Positions 7,786-14,696 of a DNA stretch of 19,210 nt are shown piece by piece. Numbering within the stretch: the stretch's first letter is position 1; the number at the start of each line of letters is the position of its first letter. The notes under the pieces were generated by a model. That model was not told the origin of the DNA, did not search any database, and was given only the letters and a program-made list of their open reading frames with translations. Origin of the DNA: DATDAH01 sp036525535 (GTDB lineage Bacteria > Actinomycetota > Acidimicrobiia > Acidimicrobiales > DATDAH01); the NCBI GenBank assembly GCA_036525535.1, contig DATDAH010000301.1:1-19210 (forward strand). Reading direction: 5' to 3'. The position numbers were made by a program, and so were the translations under genes.

Positions 7786-7800
7786 TCCGGAGGAGTGCCC

Positions 7801-8256
7801 GTGGCCGTGACCCAGAAGTGGATGTCCCACCCGCGTGACGTCGTGTTCGCCGCCCTGGCCACGCCGGAGACGTATCCCGTGTGGCTGCTGGGCTGTAAGG
7901 ACATCCGCTCGGTCGACGAGGGGTGGCCCGCCCCGGGCACCCGGTTCCACCACCGCGTCGGACTGGTCGGGCCCCTCACGGTCGCCGACAGCACGAAGGC
8001 CCTCGAGACCGAAGCCCCCGGCCTTCTCGCCCTCGAGGTGCGGGCTCGTCCGTTCGGACGGGGCCGGGTCACCTTCTCCCTGCAGACGACCTCGGAGGGC
8101 GGGACCCTGCTCACCATCGACGAGGTCCCGATCGGCTTGTTGGCCCCCCTCCGCCCGGTGCTCGACCCCGTCACGGCTCACCGGAACGAGAAGTCCCTGG
8201 CCGATCTCGCCGACTTCCTCGACGGCGATCGGGCCTTGGCCGAGAACAAGCCTTAG
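7801..8256 (+). CDS. SRPBCC-family (START-like/polyketide cyclase fold) protein
   Basis: The 151-residue product fits the SRPBCC fold of small hydrophobic-ligand-binding proteins. It has an N-terminal strand then HPRDVVFAALATPETYPVWLLGCKDI (helix plus the conserved P-x-x-W segment), alternating strands in the middle, and a long C-terminal helix (VTAHRNEKSLADLADFLDGD). No catalytic motif is visible, so ligand binding, transport or cyclase/hydrolase activity are all open. Three in-frame GTG codons (7795, 7801, 7807) compete. I chose 7801 because GGAGGA at 7789-7794 then lies at the normal six-base distance, whereas 7795 would abut it. The stop shares bases with the stop of the convergent MocR gene (TTAG, 8253-8256). 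The inverted repeat upstream suggests the gene is individually regulated. Confidence 0.82.
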   Translation: MAVTQKWMSHPRDVVFAALATPETYPVWLLGCKDIRSVDEGWPAPGTRFHHRVGLVGPLTVADSTKALETEAPGLLALEVRARPFGRGRVTFSLQTTSEGGTLLTIDEVPIGLLAPLRPVLDPVTAHRNEKSLADLADFLDGDRALAENKP

Positions 8257-9683
8257 GCCACCGCCGCGAGGGCTTCATGGAGGCCACCGAGGGCGTCGGG
8301 TAGCTGGTCGGCCGGTGTGAGGCCGAAGCCGACCAGGAGTCCCGCCGGCGTGCCGGACAGGGCGATGGACTCGCCGTAGCGGCTGAGGGCCACACCGCGG
8401 TGACGGGCTTGGGCCTGGACCGAGGTCTCGGTCACCCCTTCGGGGAGCAGGGCCGACACATGGAGGCCGGCGTGGTTGCGCGGGCCCGGTCGCAGCAGGC
8501 CCTCGGTGCACCACTCGTCGACGGCCGTCCGGACGATCTCGTGTCGCTCGCGGTAGACGCGGCGCGTCCGGCGCAGGTGGCGCTCCAACCGGCCCTCGGT
8601 GATGAACCGGTGCAGGGCCTGCTGGGTGAGGCCCGGTGGTTGGACGTCGGCCAGCTCCCGCCACGCCGTCGTCGCCTCGACCAGCGAGCCGGGCACGACC
8701 ACGAACCCGAGGCGAAGGGAGGCGGCCAGGTTCTTGGCGAACGTGCAGACGTAGAGGACGCGGCCCGCCCGGTCCAGTCGGAACAGCGGCTCGAGGGGCC
8801 GGTCGCTGTGGCGGTGCTCGGAGTCGTAGTCGTCCTCGATGACGGCCACGTCGTGCTCTTCGGCGAAGGTCAACAGCGCCCGCCGGCGGGCCAGGCTCAT
8901 GGTGGCGCCGGTCGGGGACTGGTGGGACGGGGTGGTGTAGATCAGCCGGACGTCGGGCGGGATCCGGTCCACCACGATGCCCTCGTGGTCGACGGGCACG
9001 GGGGTGACCCGGACGCCCATGGCGGCCCAGAGGTTCCTGATCGGTGGGTAGCCCGGCTCCTCGACCGCCGCGTGATCGCCCGGGCGCAACAGGACCCGGG
9101 AGACGAGGTCGACCGCCTGTTGGGCGCCGGCGGTGACGACCAGGTGCTCGGGCGGCGCCTCGACGCCCCGGGAGCGGCCGATCCAGTGGGCCAGGGCCCG
9201 GCGTAGCGCCAGCAGCCCGGCGGGGTCGCCGTAGCTCTCGGGGACCTGTTGGAGGGCGCCCACGACGCACTGGCGCCACTCGACGAGCGGGAACAGGGAC
9301 GGGTCGGTCCGACCGATGCGCAGGTCGAACGCGCCCGCGGCCGGGGGCGGCGGCGGGGTCTCCCGGTGTAGCGGAACGGCTGGGCGGAGCACGGAGGCGA
9401 CCGGCATGGTGGGCGTGGGCCCGGCGGTGGCGGCCACGAACGTGCCGCCTCCTGCCCGCCCCTCGAGGTAGCCCTCAGCAACCAGGCGGCCGTAGACGGT
9501 GGTGACCGTCTGCCGGGAGATGCCGAGCTGGGCCGCCAGCTCACGGCTGGGAGGCAACCGGTCGCCCACGGCGACGCGTCCCGTGGTGACGGCCGCCCGG
9601 ATCTGGTCGAACAACGCGTTGGCGACGCCCCGGCGGGTGCCCGGCTCGAGATAGAGGTCCATCGGGCGTCGAGTCTGCCCCAT
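8253..9683 (-). CDS. MocR/PdxR-type transcriptional regulator (GntR HTH fused to aminotransferase-like domain)
   Basis: This 476-residue regulator carries an N-terminal GntR winged helix (about 20-85: LFDQIRAAVTTGRVAVGDRLPPSR, LGISRQTVTTVYGRL) and, after a proline-rich linker (about 105-116), a fold-type I aminotransferase domain. Pyridoxal-phosphate residues are visible: DDYDSE at 284-289 and the Schiff-base lysine K317 in YVCTFAKNLAASLRLGF. The family binds PLP or an amino compound and switches DNA binding; members control PLP synthesis, GABA, taurine, ectoine and other genes. No pdx genes are visible here, so PdxR itself is not supported. ATG at 9683 is taken as the start; ATG at 9662 is an alternative without a clearer ribosome site. 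The divergent gap to 9873 holds repeated TTGGTCTG boxes near its own start, so autoregulation and control of the small gene opposite are likely. Confidence 0.94.
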   Translation of the reverse strand: MGQTRRPMDLYLEPGTRRGVANALFDQIRAAVTTGRVAVGDRLPPSRELAAQLGISRQTVTTVYGRLVAEGYLEGRAGGGTFVAATAGPTPTMPVASVLRPAVPLHRETPPPPPAAGAFDLRIGRTDPSLFPLVEWRQCVVGALQQVPESYGDPAGLLALRRALAHWIGRSRGVEAPPEHLVVTAGAQQAVDLVSRVLLRPGDHAAVEEPGYPPIRNLWAAMGVRVTPVPVDHEGIVVDRIPPDVRLIYTTPSHQSPTGATMSLARRRALLTFAEEHDVAVIEDDYDSEHRHSDRPLEPLFRLDRAGRVLYVCTFAKNLAASLRLGFVVVPGSLVEATTAWRELADVQPPGLTQQALHRFITEGRLERHLRRTRRVYRERHEIVRTAVDEWCTEGLLRPGPRNHAGLHVSALLPEGVTETSVQAQARHRGVALSRYGESIALSGTPAGLLVGFGLTPADQLPDALGGLHEALAAVA

Positions 9684-9719
9684 CTCTGGTGCGGTGGCCA
9701 GCCTCGAGATGTCTCACCT

Positions 9720-9819
9720 GACCAGACCAACCGGCGCGCACGGTGGACAATGCAACAGGGGGTGATTTCGGCATTTGGTCTGTTGAGATTGGTCCAATTT
9801 GGATCTTCTCTACAGACCA
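9720..9819. promoter_or_regulatory. Cluster of TTGGTCTG boxes between the divergent MocR gene and small ORF (putative MocR operators)
   Basis: TTGGTCTG occurs on the minus strand at 9730-9723, where GACCA is also repeated in tandem (9720-9729). It occurs on the plus strand at 9775-9782. The shorter TGGTCTG occurs on the minus strand at 9819-9813. Related boxes TTGGTCC (9789-9795, inside the palindrome ATTGG-T-CCAAT, 9788-9798) and TTGGATC (9799-9805) fill the centre. The middle of this gap is visibly richer in A and T than the flanking genes. MocR proteins typically bind direct or mixed repeats between themselves and a divergent target, so this is the expected operator region. Exact -10/-35 hexamers for either gene could not be fixed. 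Confidence 0.6.
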
Positions 9820-9872
9820 TGATCGTCGTAGGTTGACCCGATACCGACCGCACAGCTCGAGAGGAGAGCGCC

Positions 9873-10151
9873 ATGCGCAAGTTCCATCCCTTCAAGACGA
9901 ACCGGACCGCGACGACAGGCCCCACCGACCTGGCGGCCGTGGGCCGCCTGGTCGCCGAGCGGGGCCCGGCCGCCGCCCGCCGGCCTCTGGCCGAGGTCCA
10001 TCGACAGGCCAAGGTGCTGGGGGTCAGCCCCGCCGTGGTCGACCTGCTCATCGACCCGACGGTGCCGGACGTCGTCCGGGCCCGGGCCCTGGCCAACGTC
10101 AGCGCCGGCATCGACCGGTACTCGACCGGTCGGGCCCGGTGGGCCGCCTGA
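9873..10151 (+). CDS. Small basic protein of unknown function (92 residues)
   Basis: I do not recognise this protein. It starts MRKFHPFKTN, is rich in arginine and alanine, and is probably mostly helical (about 18-58 and 64-82: DLAAVGRLVAERG, LAEVHRQAKVLG, DVVRARALANVSAGIDRY). It has no signal peptide, membrane segment, cysteine or known motif. It is likely real: a strong ribosome-binding site (AGGAG at 9862-9866) precedes the ATG at the right distance, codon use matches the neighbours, and the long upstream region carries the box cluster assigned to the divergent MocR regulator. It could be the MocR target or a lead gene of the CoA-transferase operon, which begins 80 bases downstream. A short helical regulator, an anti-sigma-like factor or a protein partner are possible; none is supported by a motif. 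Confidence 0.7.
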   Translation: MRKFHPFKTNRTATTGPTDLAAVGRLVAERGPAAARRPLAEVHRQAKVLGVSPAVVDLLIDPTVPDVVRARALANVSAGIDRYSTGRARWAA

Positions 10152-10231
10152 GCACCCTCCCCGGAGGCGGATCGACGAAGAAAATCGGCGTCTGAAGTCG
10201 TGGTAGGCAGGCGGGCGCAAGGGGGAGCGCC

Positions 10232-11452
10232 ATGGACAGCACGACGGGCACCGCCGACGGGCCGCTGGACGGGATCCGGGTGGTGGAGCTGGGGGTGTGG
10301 GTCGCCGGGCCGGCCGCGGGTGGGATCCTGGCCGACTGGGGCGCGGACGTCGTCAAGATCGAGCCGCCGTCCGGTGACCCCGCTCGGATCTTCGGGAAGC
10401 TGCTGGGTGGGGACATGGACGCCAACCCACCCTTCGAGCTGGACAACCGGTCGAAGCGCAGCGTCGTGCTCGACGTCACCACCGAGGACGGTCGGGCGAC
10501 GGCCCTCGAGCTCATCGCCACCGCCGACGTGTTCCTCACCAACATCCGTCCTGCCGCCCTCGAACGGGTCGGGCTCGACCCGGACACCCTCCTGGCCGAA
10601 GACGAGCGGCTGGTCTACGCCCTGATCACCGGCTTCGGCCTGGAAGGCCCCGATGCGGATCGGGCCGCCTACGACATCGCCGCCTACTGGGCCCGCTCGG
10701 GCATCGCCGACCTGCTCACCGCGCCAGGCGACGACCCGCCCTTCCAGCGGGGCGGCATGGGCGACCACACCGTGGCCATGACCGGCGCGGCCATGGTCTG
10801 CGCCGCCCTCCTCGGCCGCCAGGCGACCGGACGGGGCCAGCTGGTCACCACCTCGTTGCTCCGGCAGGGCGCCTACACCGTCGGCTTCGACCTGAACGTG
10901 TTCCTGATGTGGGGCCAGGAGATCGCCATCGGCCGACGTCAGACCATGGGCAATCCGGCCATGAACAACTACGTGGCGGGGGACGGCAGGCGGTTCTGGA
11001 TCGTCGGTCTCGAGGGTGAACGGCACTGGCCGCCGCTGGCCCGCGCCGTCGGGCACCCGGAATGGCTCGACGGCCACGAGTACTCGACCCCGCGCGGCCG
11101 CTTTCAGCACGCCACCGACCTGATCGCCACCCTCGACGAGATCTTCGCCACGCGCGACCTGGCCGAGTGGGCCGCGGTGTTCGATGCCGACCCGGACTTC
11201 TTCTGGGCCCCGGTCAACAGCCTCGACGACCTGATGGCCGACCCCCAGTTCCATGCCGCCGGCGGCCTGGTCCAGGTCCCCGACGGCCCGACGACCACGA
11301 CCATGCTGGCCACGCCCGTCGACTTCCACGGCACCCCGTCCGGGCCGCGGTCCACCGCCCCCCGGCTGGGCCAGCACACCGATGAGGTCGTCGCCGAACT
11401 GGCCGACCTGTCTCGGGGGTCGATCGAGAAGGGCTACAAAGGTGCTCCCTGA
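10232..11452 (+). CDS. CaiB/BaiF (class III) CoA-transferase family protein
   Basis: This 406-residue protein has the class III CoA-transferase layout. The N-terminal Rossmann part is DGIRVVELGVWVAGPAAGGI followed by LADWGADVVKIEPP. The probable catalytic aspartate is D178 in RGGMGDHTVAMTGA, which forms the acyl-aspartyl intermediate in this family, and a C-terminal part wraps around it. These dimeric cytoplasmic enzymes move CoA between acids, or in some cases act as racemases or lyases. Substrate cannot be read from the sequence; formyl/oxalate, carnitine and bile-acid members share the same motifs. The ATG is preceded by GGGGGAG. The gene leads a tight operon with the tandem DUF35 protein (18-base gap) and two thiolase-fold proteins, so it probably loads or unloads CoA for the carbon-chain step they catalyse. 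Confidence 0.92.
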   Translation: MDSTTGTADGPLDGIRVVELGVWVAGPAAGGILADWGADVVKIEPPSGDPARIFGKLLGGDMDANPPFELDNRSKRSVVLDVTTEDGRATALELIATADVFLTNIRPAALERVGLDPDTLLAEDERLVYALITGFGLEGPDADRAAYDIAAYWARSGIADLLTAPGDDPPFQRGGMGDHTVAMTGAAMVCAALLGRQATGRGQLVTTSLLRQGAYTVGFDLNVFLMWGQEIAIGRRQTMGNPAMNNYVAGDGRRFWIVGLEGERHWPPLARAVGHPEWLDGHEYSTPRGRFQHATDLIATLDEIFATRDLAEWAAVFDADPDFFWAPVNSLDDLMADPQFHAAGGLVQVPDGPTTTTMLATPVDFHGTPSGPRSTAPRLGQHTDEVVAELADLSRGSIEKGYKGAP

Positions 11453-11470
11453 CGAGCGACGGAGGCCATC

Positions 11471-12463
11471 TTGACCCGGTTCGACGAGAGCACGATCACG
11501 TTCCCCTACACCCGGTCGCTGGGGCCGGTGATGGGTGCGTTCATGACCGGGCTGACCGAGAAGCGCATCCTCGGGATCCGCGCCGACGCCGGCGTGCTCG
11601 TGCCGCCGATGGAATGGGACCCGGCCACCGGGGCCGAGCTGGCCCACGACTTCGTAGAGGTGGGGCCGGCGGGCACGGTCGAGTCCTGGACCTGGGTGCC
11701 CAGCCCCTCCGAGCAGCATCTCCTCGACCACCCCTTCGCCTTCGCCTTCATCCGTCTCGACGGGGCCTCCACGCCCTTGCTCCACGCCGTCGACGCGGGC
11801 TCCCCCGACGCCATCGCCGACGGCGCCCGGGTGGCGCCCCGGTGGAAGGGCACCCGGCTCGGGCGCATCGACGACATCGCCTGCTTCGTCCTGGGGGAGG
11901 CCCCCGAGGTGGACGGCGAGGAGGCGACCGAGCCCGCCGACGACGGCGTCCAGATGATGGACTACATCGCCTCGATCACCTACCGGAACCCGGTCCCGGC
12001 CTCCGTCGACCGGGCCATCGAGGCCTCCAAGGACAACCGCCTGCTCGGCATGAAGTGCCCGGAGTGTGAGCGGGTCTACAGCGGGGGCAAGGGCAACTGC
12101 CCGATCGACGCCCTGGAGCTGGGGCCCCAGCATGAGGTCGACCTGCCCGAGGTGGGCACCATCACCAACTTCACGATCGTCACGCCCGTCCCGTACCCGG
12201 GCCAAACCGAGACCGAGCCGTTCGTTCGGGCCTTCGTGCTCCTGGACGGCACCGACGTCATCCTCAGCTACCAACCGGTCATCGAGCTACCGGCAGCCGA
12301 TGTGCGGGTCGGCCAGCGGGTCTCGGCGGTGTGGGCGTCTCCCGCCGAGGAGATCGACGGTGGCGCCGGCGGCATGGGCGGGGCCTACGGGAACCTGCTC
12401 GGCTGGATCCCCAACGGTGAGCCCGACATCGACGACCCCGATCTCGTGAACCGGATCTTCTGA
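11471..12463 (+). CDS. Tandem DUF35 (OB-fold) protein with a partial zinc ribbon
   Basis: The 330-residue protein contains two DUF35-like units. The first (about 30-140) has the OB-fold signature PFAFAFIRLDG followed by VAPRWKG but no cysteines where the rubredoxin-like ribbon should be. The second (about 190-292) has a ribbon with C196, C199 and C210, the usual fourth cysteine being D213 (CPID). Its OB fold (TITNFTIVTPVPYP, FVRAFVLLDGTD, VGQRVSAVW) follows. DUF35 proteins bind acyl-CoA or partner with thiolase-fold enzymes, as ChsH2 does with Ltp2 in mycobacterial sterol breakdown. The TTG start at 11471 is chosen because GGAGG (11461-11465) lies five bases upstream and residues 10-30 (FPYTRSLGPVMGAF) look like a conserved family opening. 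The stop overlaps the next start (TGATG). The layout resembles Mycobacterium Rv3521, followed by ltp4 and ltp3 (recalled, not searched). Confidence 0.9.
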   Translation: MTRFDESTITFPYTRSLGPVMGAFMTGLTEKRILGIRADAGVLVPPMEWDPATGAELAHDFVEVGPAGTVESWTWVPSPSEQHLLDHPFAFAFIRLDGASTPLLHAVDAGSPDAIADGARVAPRWKGTRLGRIDDIACFVLGEAPEVDGEEATEPADDGVQMMDYIASITYRNPVPASVDRAIEASKDNRLLGMKCPECERVYSGGKGNCPIDALELGPQHEVDLPEVGTITNFTIVTPVPYPGQTETEPFVRAFVLLDGTDVILSYQPVIELPAADVRVGQRVSAVWASPAEEIDGGAGGMGGAYGNLLGWIPNGEPDIDDPDLVNRIF

Positions 12464-13488
12464 TGGCGACGTCGACCGACATCGCCGTCGTCGGGTGGGC
12501 CCAGACCCCGATGGTCCGCCACACCGAGCAGTCCGAGGTCCAACTCCTGCTGGAGGTGATCACCGACGCCCTCACCCCTCTCGGGCTGACCCGGGCCGAC
12601 GTCGACTTCACCTGCCTCGGCAGCTGTGACTACATCACGGGTCAAGCCTTCTCGTTCGTCATGAACCTCGACGCCATCGGGGCCTGGCCGCCCAAGCGGG
12701 ACTCCCACGTGGAGATGGACGGGGCCTGGGCGCTCTACGAGGCCTGGCTCCGGCTCCAGGAGGGCGACATCGAGGTCGCCGTGGTCACCGGGTCCGGCCG
12801 GTCCTCGACCGGGGACCCGGCGCTCATCTACCCGATGGAGATGGACCCCTACTACCTGGCCCCCATCGGTGCCGACCCCCTCACCTTCGCCGCTCTGCAG
12901 GCCCGGGCCGTGATCGGCGCCGGCATCGCCGACGAGCGGTCGATGGCCGAGGTGGCGGTGCGCTCCCGGGGCAAGGGCGACATCGACCAGCTCCTGACGG
13001 AGGACTACGTCCGCGCCCCCCTGCGCCGCCATGACATCCCGCCGATCACCGATGGGGCCGTGGCCATGGTGCTGGCTACCGGGGACCGGGCCCGCCGGCT
13101 CGTCGACCGACCGGCGTACATCACCGGGTTCGACCACCGCACCGAGTGCCACAACCCGTCATTCCGGGCCCTCGACGACTCCCCGTCGACCCGCCTGGCG
13201 GCCGAGGCGGCCGGCCTGGGCGACGGTCTGGTCGAGGTCGCCGAGCTGCAGGCCGCGTTCACCCACGAGGAGTTGCTGCTGCGGATGGTCCTCGGACTGG
13301 GGGACGACGTGGCCGTCAACCCGTCCGGCGGGGCGCTGAAGGCGAACCCGATCATGGGCACCGGCCTCTGCCGCATCGGCCACGCCGCTGACCACGTCTT
13401 CGGCGGGGGCACCCGGGCCCTCGGCCACTCGACCAGCGGCCCCTGCCTGCAACAGAACCTCATCTGCATCCTGGAGGACGGAGCGTGA
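12463..13488 (+). CDS. Thiolase-fold protein lacking catalytic cysteines (Ltp/SCP-x-like), first of pair
   Basis: This 341-residue thiolase-superfamily member begins with the usual strand (IAVVGWAQTP). Where thiolases have the nucleophilic cysteine it reads HVEMDGAWALYEAW (D86-G87). Where the conserved NEAF motif is expected it reads FTHEEL (H268). The GHP histidine is replaced: NPSGGALKANPIMGTGL has N295. The C-terminal C-x-G is replaced by HSTSGPCLQQN. Thiolytic cleavage by the standard mechanism is therefore unlikely. The same pattern is found in lipid-transfer-protein-like enzymes, of which Ltp2 is a retro-aldolase working with a DUF35 partner. It overlaps the DUF35 stop by one base and the next thiolase-like gene by four, so it is translationally coupled and probably forms a complex with both. 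Its true reaction is unknown. Confidence 0.9.
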   Translation: MATSTDIAVVGWAQTPMVRHTEQSEVQLLLEVITDALTPLGLTRADVDFTCLGSCDYITGQAFSFVMNLDAIGAWPPKRDSHVEMDGAWALYEAWLRLQEGDIEVAVVTGSGRSSTGDPALIYPMEMDPYYLAPIGADPLTFAALQARAVIGAGIADERSMAEVAVRSRGKGDIDQLLTEDYVRAPLRRHDIPPITDGAVAMVLATGDRARRLVDRPAYITGFDHRTECHNPSFRALDDSPSTRLAAEAAGLGDGLVEVAELQAAFTHEELLLRMVLGLGDDVAVNPSGGALKANPIMGTGLCRIGHAADHVFGGGTRALGHSTSGPCLQQNLICILEDGA

Positions 13489-14645
13489 TCCCCACCGCCG
13501 TGATCGGCGTCGGGCAGACGCACCACAAGTCCCGTCGCCGCGATGTCTCCCTCGGCGGCCTCGTGCGGGAAGCCGTGTTCCGGGCGCTGGAGGACGCGCA
13601 GCTCACGTTGGCCGACATCGACGCCGTCGTGCTGGGCAAGGCCCCCGACCTGTTCGAGGGGGTGATGAAGCCGGAGCTCTATCTCTCCGACGCCCTCGGG
13701 GCCGTGGGCAAGCCGATGTTCCGGGTTCACACCGCGGGCTCGGTCGGCGGCACCACCGCCATCGTGGCCGCCTCCCACGTGCAGGCGGGCAAGCACAAGA
13801 CGGTCCTGGCCGTGGCCTTCGAGAAGCAGTCAGAGGGCAACGCCCAGTTCGCCCTCGGTAGCGGCAAGGGCGCCTCGCTCGGCGCCGGAGGGGCCTTCGC
13901 CCCCTTCATCCGGGCCTACATCCAGCGCAGCGGCGCCCCCGAGCACATCGGGTGGAAGGTGGCGGTCAAGGACCGGCTCAACGCCCTGAAGAACCCCTAC
14001 GCCCATCTCAAGATCGAGGACATCTCCATCGAGAAGGTGAAGGCCTCCCCGATGATGTGGGAGCCCATCCGCTTCCTCGAGTCCTGCCCGTCCTCCGACG
14101 GGGCCTGCGCCATGGTCCTGACCGACGAGGCCGGCGGCCTAGCGGCGCTGGCCGACGGTCGGCCCCCGGCCTGGATCCTGGGGACCTCGTCCCGCTCCGA
14201 GCCCCCGAACTTCCCCGGACGGGACCCGGTTCGCCCCGCGGCCTGCATCCAGTGCGCCGACGACGTCTACGCGATGGCGGGCATCACCGATCCCCGCCGG
14301 CAACTGGACACGGCCGAGCTGTACGTGCCGTTCTCCTGGCACGAGGCCATCTGGCTGGAGGGCCACGGCATCGCCGCCGAGGGCGAGGGCTGGAAGATGA
14401 TCGACGACGGCTCCACCGAGCTGGGCGGCTCCTTCCCGATCAACGCCTCCGGTGGGGTCCTGTCCAGCAACCCCATCGGCGCCTCGGGTCTGCTGCGCTT
14501 CGCCGAGGCCGCCAACCAGGTCCGCGGCGCGGCCGGCGAGCACCAGGTCGAGGGGGCGAAGACGGCCCTGGCCATGGCCTACGGCGCCAACAGCCAGTAC
14601 TTCAGCATGTGGATCGTGGCCGACGGCCTCCAGCCCTTCGGCTGA
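13485..14645 (+). CDS. Thiolase-fold protein lacking catalytic cysteines, second of pair
   Basis: The 386-residue product is also thiolase-fold. The substrate-loop and cysteine region reads FRVHTAGSVGGTTAIVAAS, with S86 where the nucleophilic cysteine would be. FSWHEAIW (H286) stands for NEAF. NASGGVLSSNPIGASGL has N329 instead of the GHP histidine. The C-terminal segment AYGANSQYFSM lacks the second catalytic cysteine. Relative to the upstream copy it has a longer middle section (RAYIQRSGAPEHIGWK and PYAHLKIEDIS, the region before the second core repeat). The GTG start overlaps the previous stop (GTGA). Two unequal thiolase-fold subunits plus a DUF35 protein suggest a hetero-oligomer. The mycobacterial ltp4/ltp3 pair is the nearest arrangement I know, itself without an agreed function. 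A retro-aldolase or acyl-CoA-binding scaffold role is inference. Confidence 0.9.
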   Translation: MIPTAVIGVGQTHHKSRRRDVSLGGLVREAVFRALEDAQLTLADIDAVVLGKAPDLFEGVMKPELYLSDALGAVGKPMFRVHTAGSVGGTTAIVAASHVQAGKHKTVLAVAFEKQSEGNAQFALGSGKGASLGAGGAFAPFIRAYIQRSGAPEHIGWKVAVKDRLNALKNPYAHLKIEDISIEKVKASPMMWEPIRFLESCPSSDGACAMVLTDEAGGLAALADGRPPAWILGTSSRSEPPNFPGRDPVRPAACIQCADDVYAMAGITDPRRQLDTAELYVPFSWHEAIWLEGHGIAAEGEGWKMIDDGSTELGGSFPINASGGVLSSNPIGASGLLRFAEAANQVRGAAGEHQVEGAKTALAMAYGANSQYFSMWIVADGLQPFG

Positions 14646-14660
14646 ACCGATCGCCGCTCG

Positions 14661-14689
14661 TTGGCTGATCGCCCGGCCCGTGCGACGAT
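14661..14689 (+). promoter_or_regulatory. Candidate leaderless promoter of the DUF4032 kinase gene
   Basis: TTGGCT (14661-14666), a 17-base spacer and GACGAT (14684-14689) make a reasonable actinobacterial promoter. The -10 box ends seven bases before the ATG at 14697. No ribosome-binding site is visible upstream of that ATG, consistent with a leaderless message. The match supports 14697 rather than the TTG at 14661 as the start. Confidence 0.5.
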
Positions 14690-14696
14690 CGGGTCC

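Noticed and set aside
7795..7797. GTG 7795 as start of the SRPBCC gene
   Set aside because: It directly abuts GGAGGA, leaving no spacer for ribosome binding; GTG 7801 has the normal six bases.
8253..9683. Calling the MocR protein PdxR or GabR
   Set aside because: No pdx or gab genes are adjacent, and the family's effectors cannot be told from the sequence.
10232..11452. Calling the CoA-transferase formyl-CoA:oxalate or carnitine-specific
   Set aside because: Only general family motifs are visible, and no oxc, cai or related partner gene is present.
8942..12274. Very long minus-strand open frame (1110 codons) opposite the MocR, small-ORF, CoA-transferase and DUF35 genes
   Set aside because: It is a by-product of GC-rich codon use: it covers several genes with strong family motifs on other frames, and its translation is low-complexity (Gly, Arg, Val, His rich) with no domain.
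2631..14645. Claiming a steroid-degradation cluster
   Set aside because: The enzyme classes would fit, but no hallmark genes (kstD, kshA, hsaC, mce) are in the window; CoA-dependent lipid-like breakdown is as far as the evidence goes.
14661..14696. TTG start for the DUF4032 gene
   Set aside because: It coincides with the likely -35 hexamer (TTGGCT), and the ATG at 14697 has a -10 box seven bases upstream.
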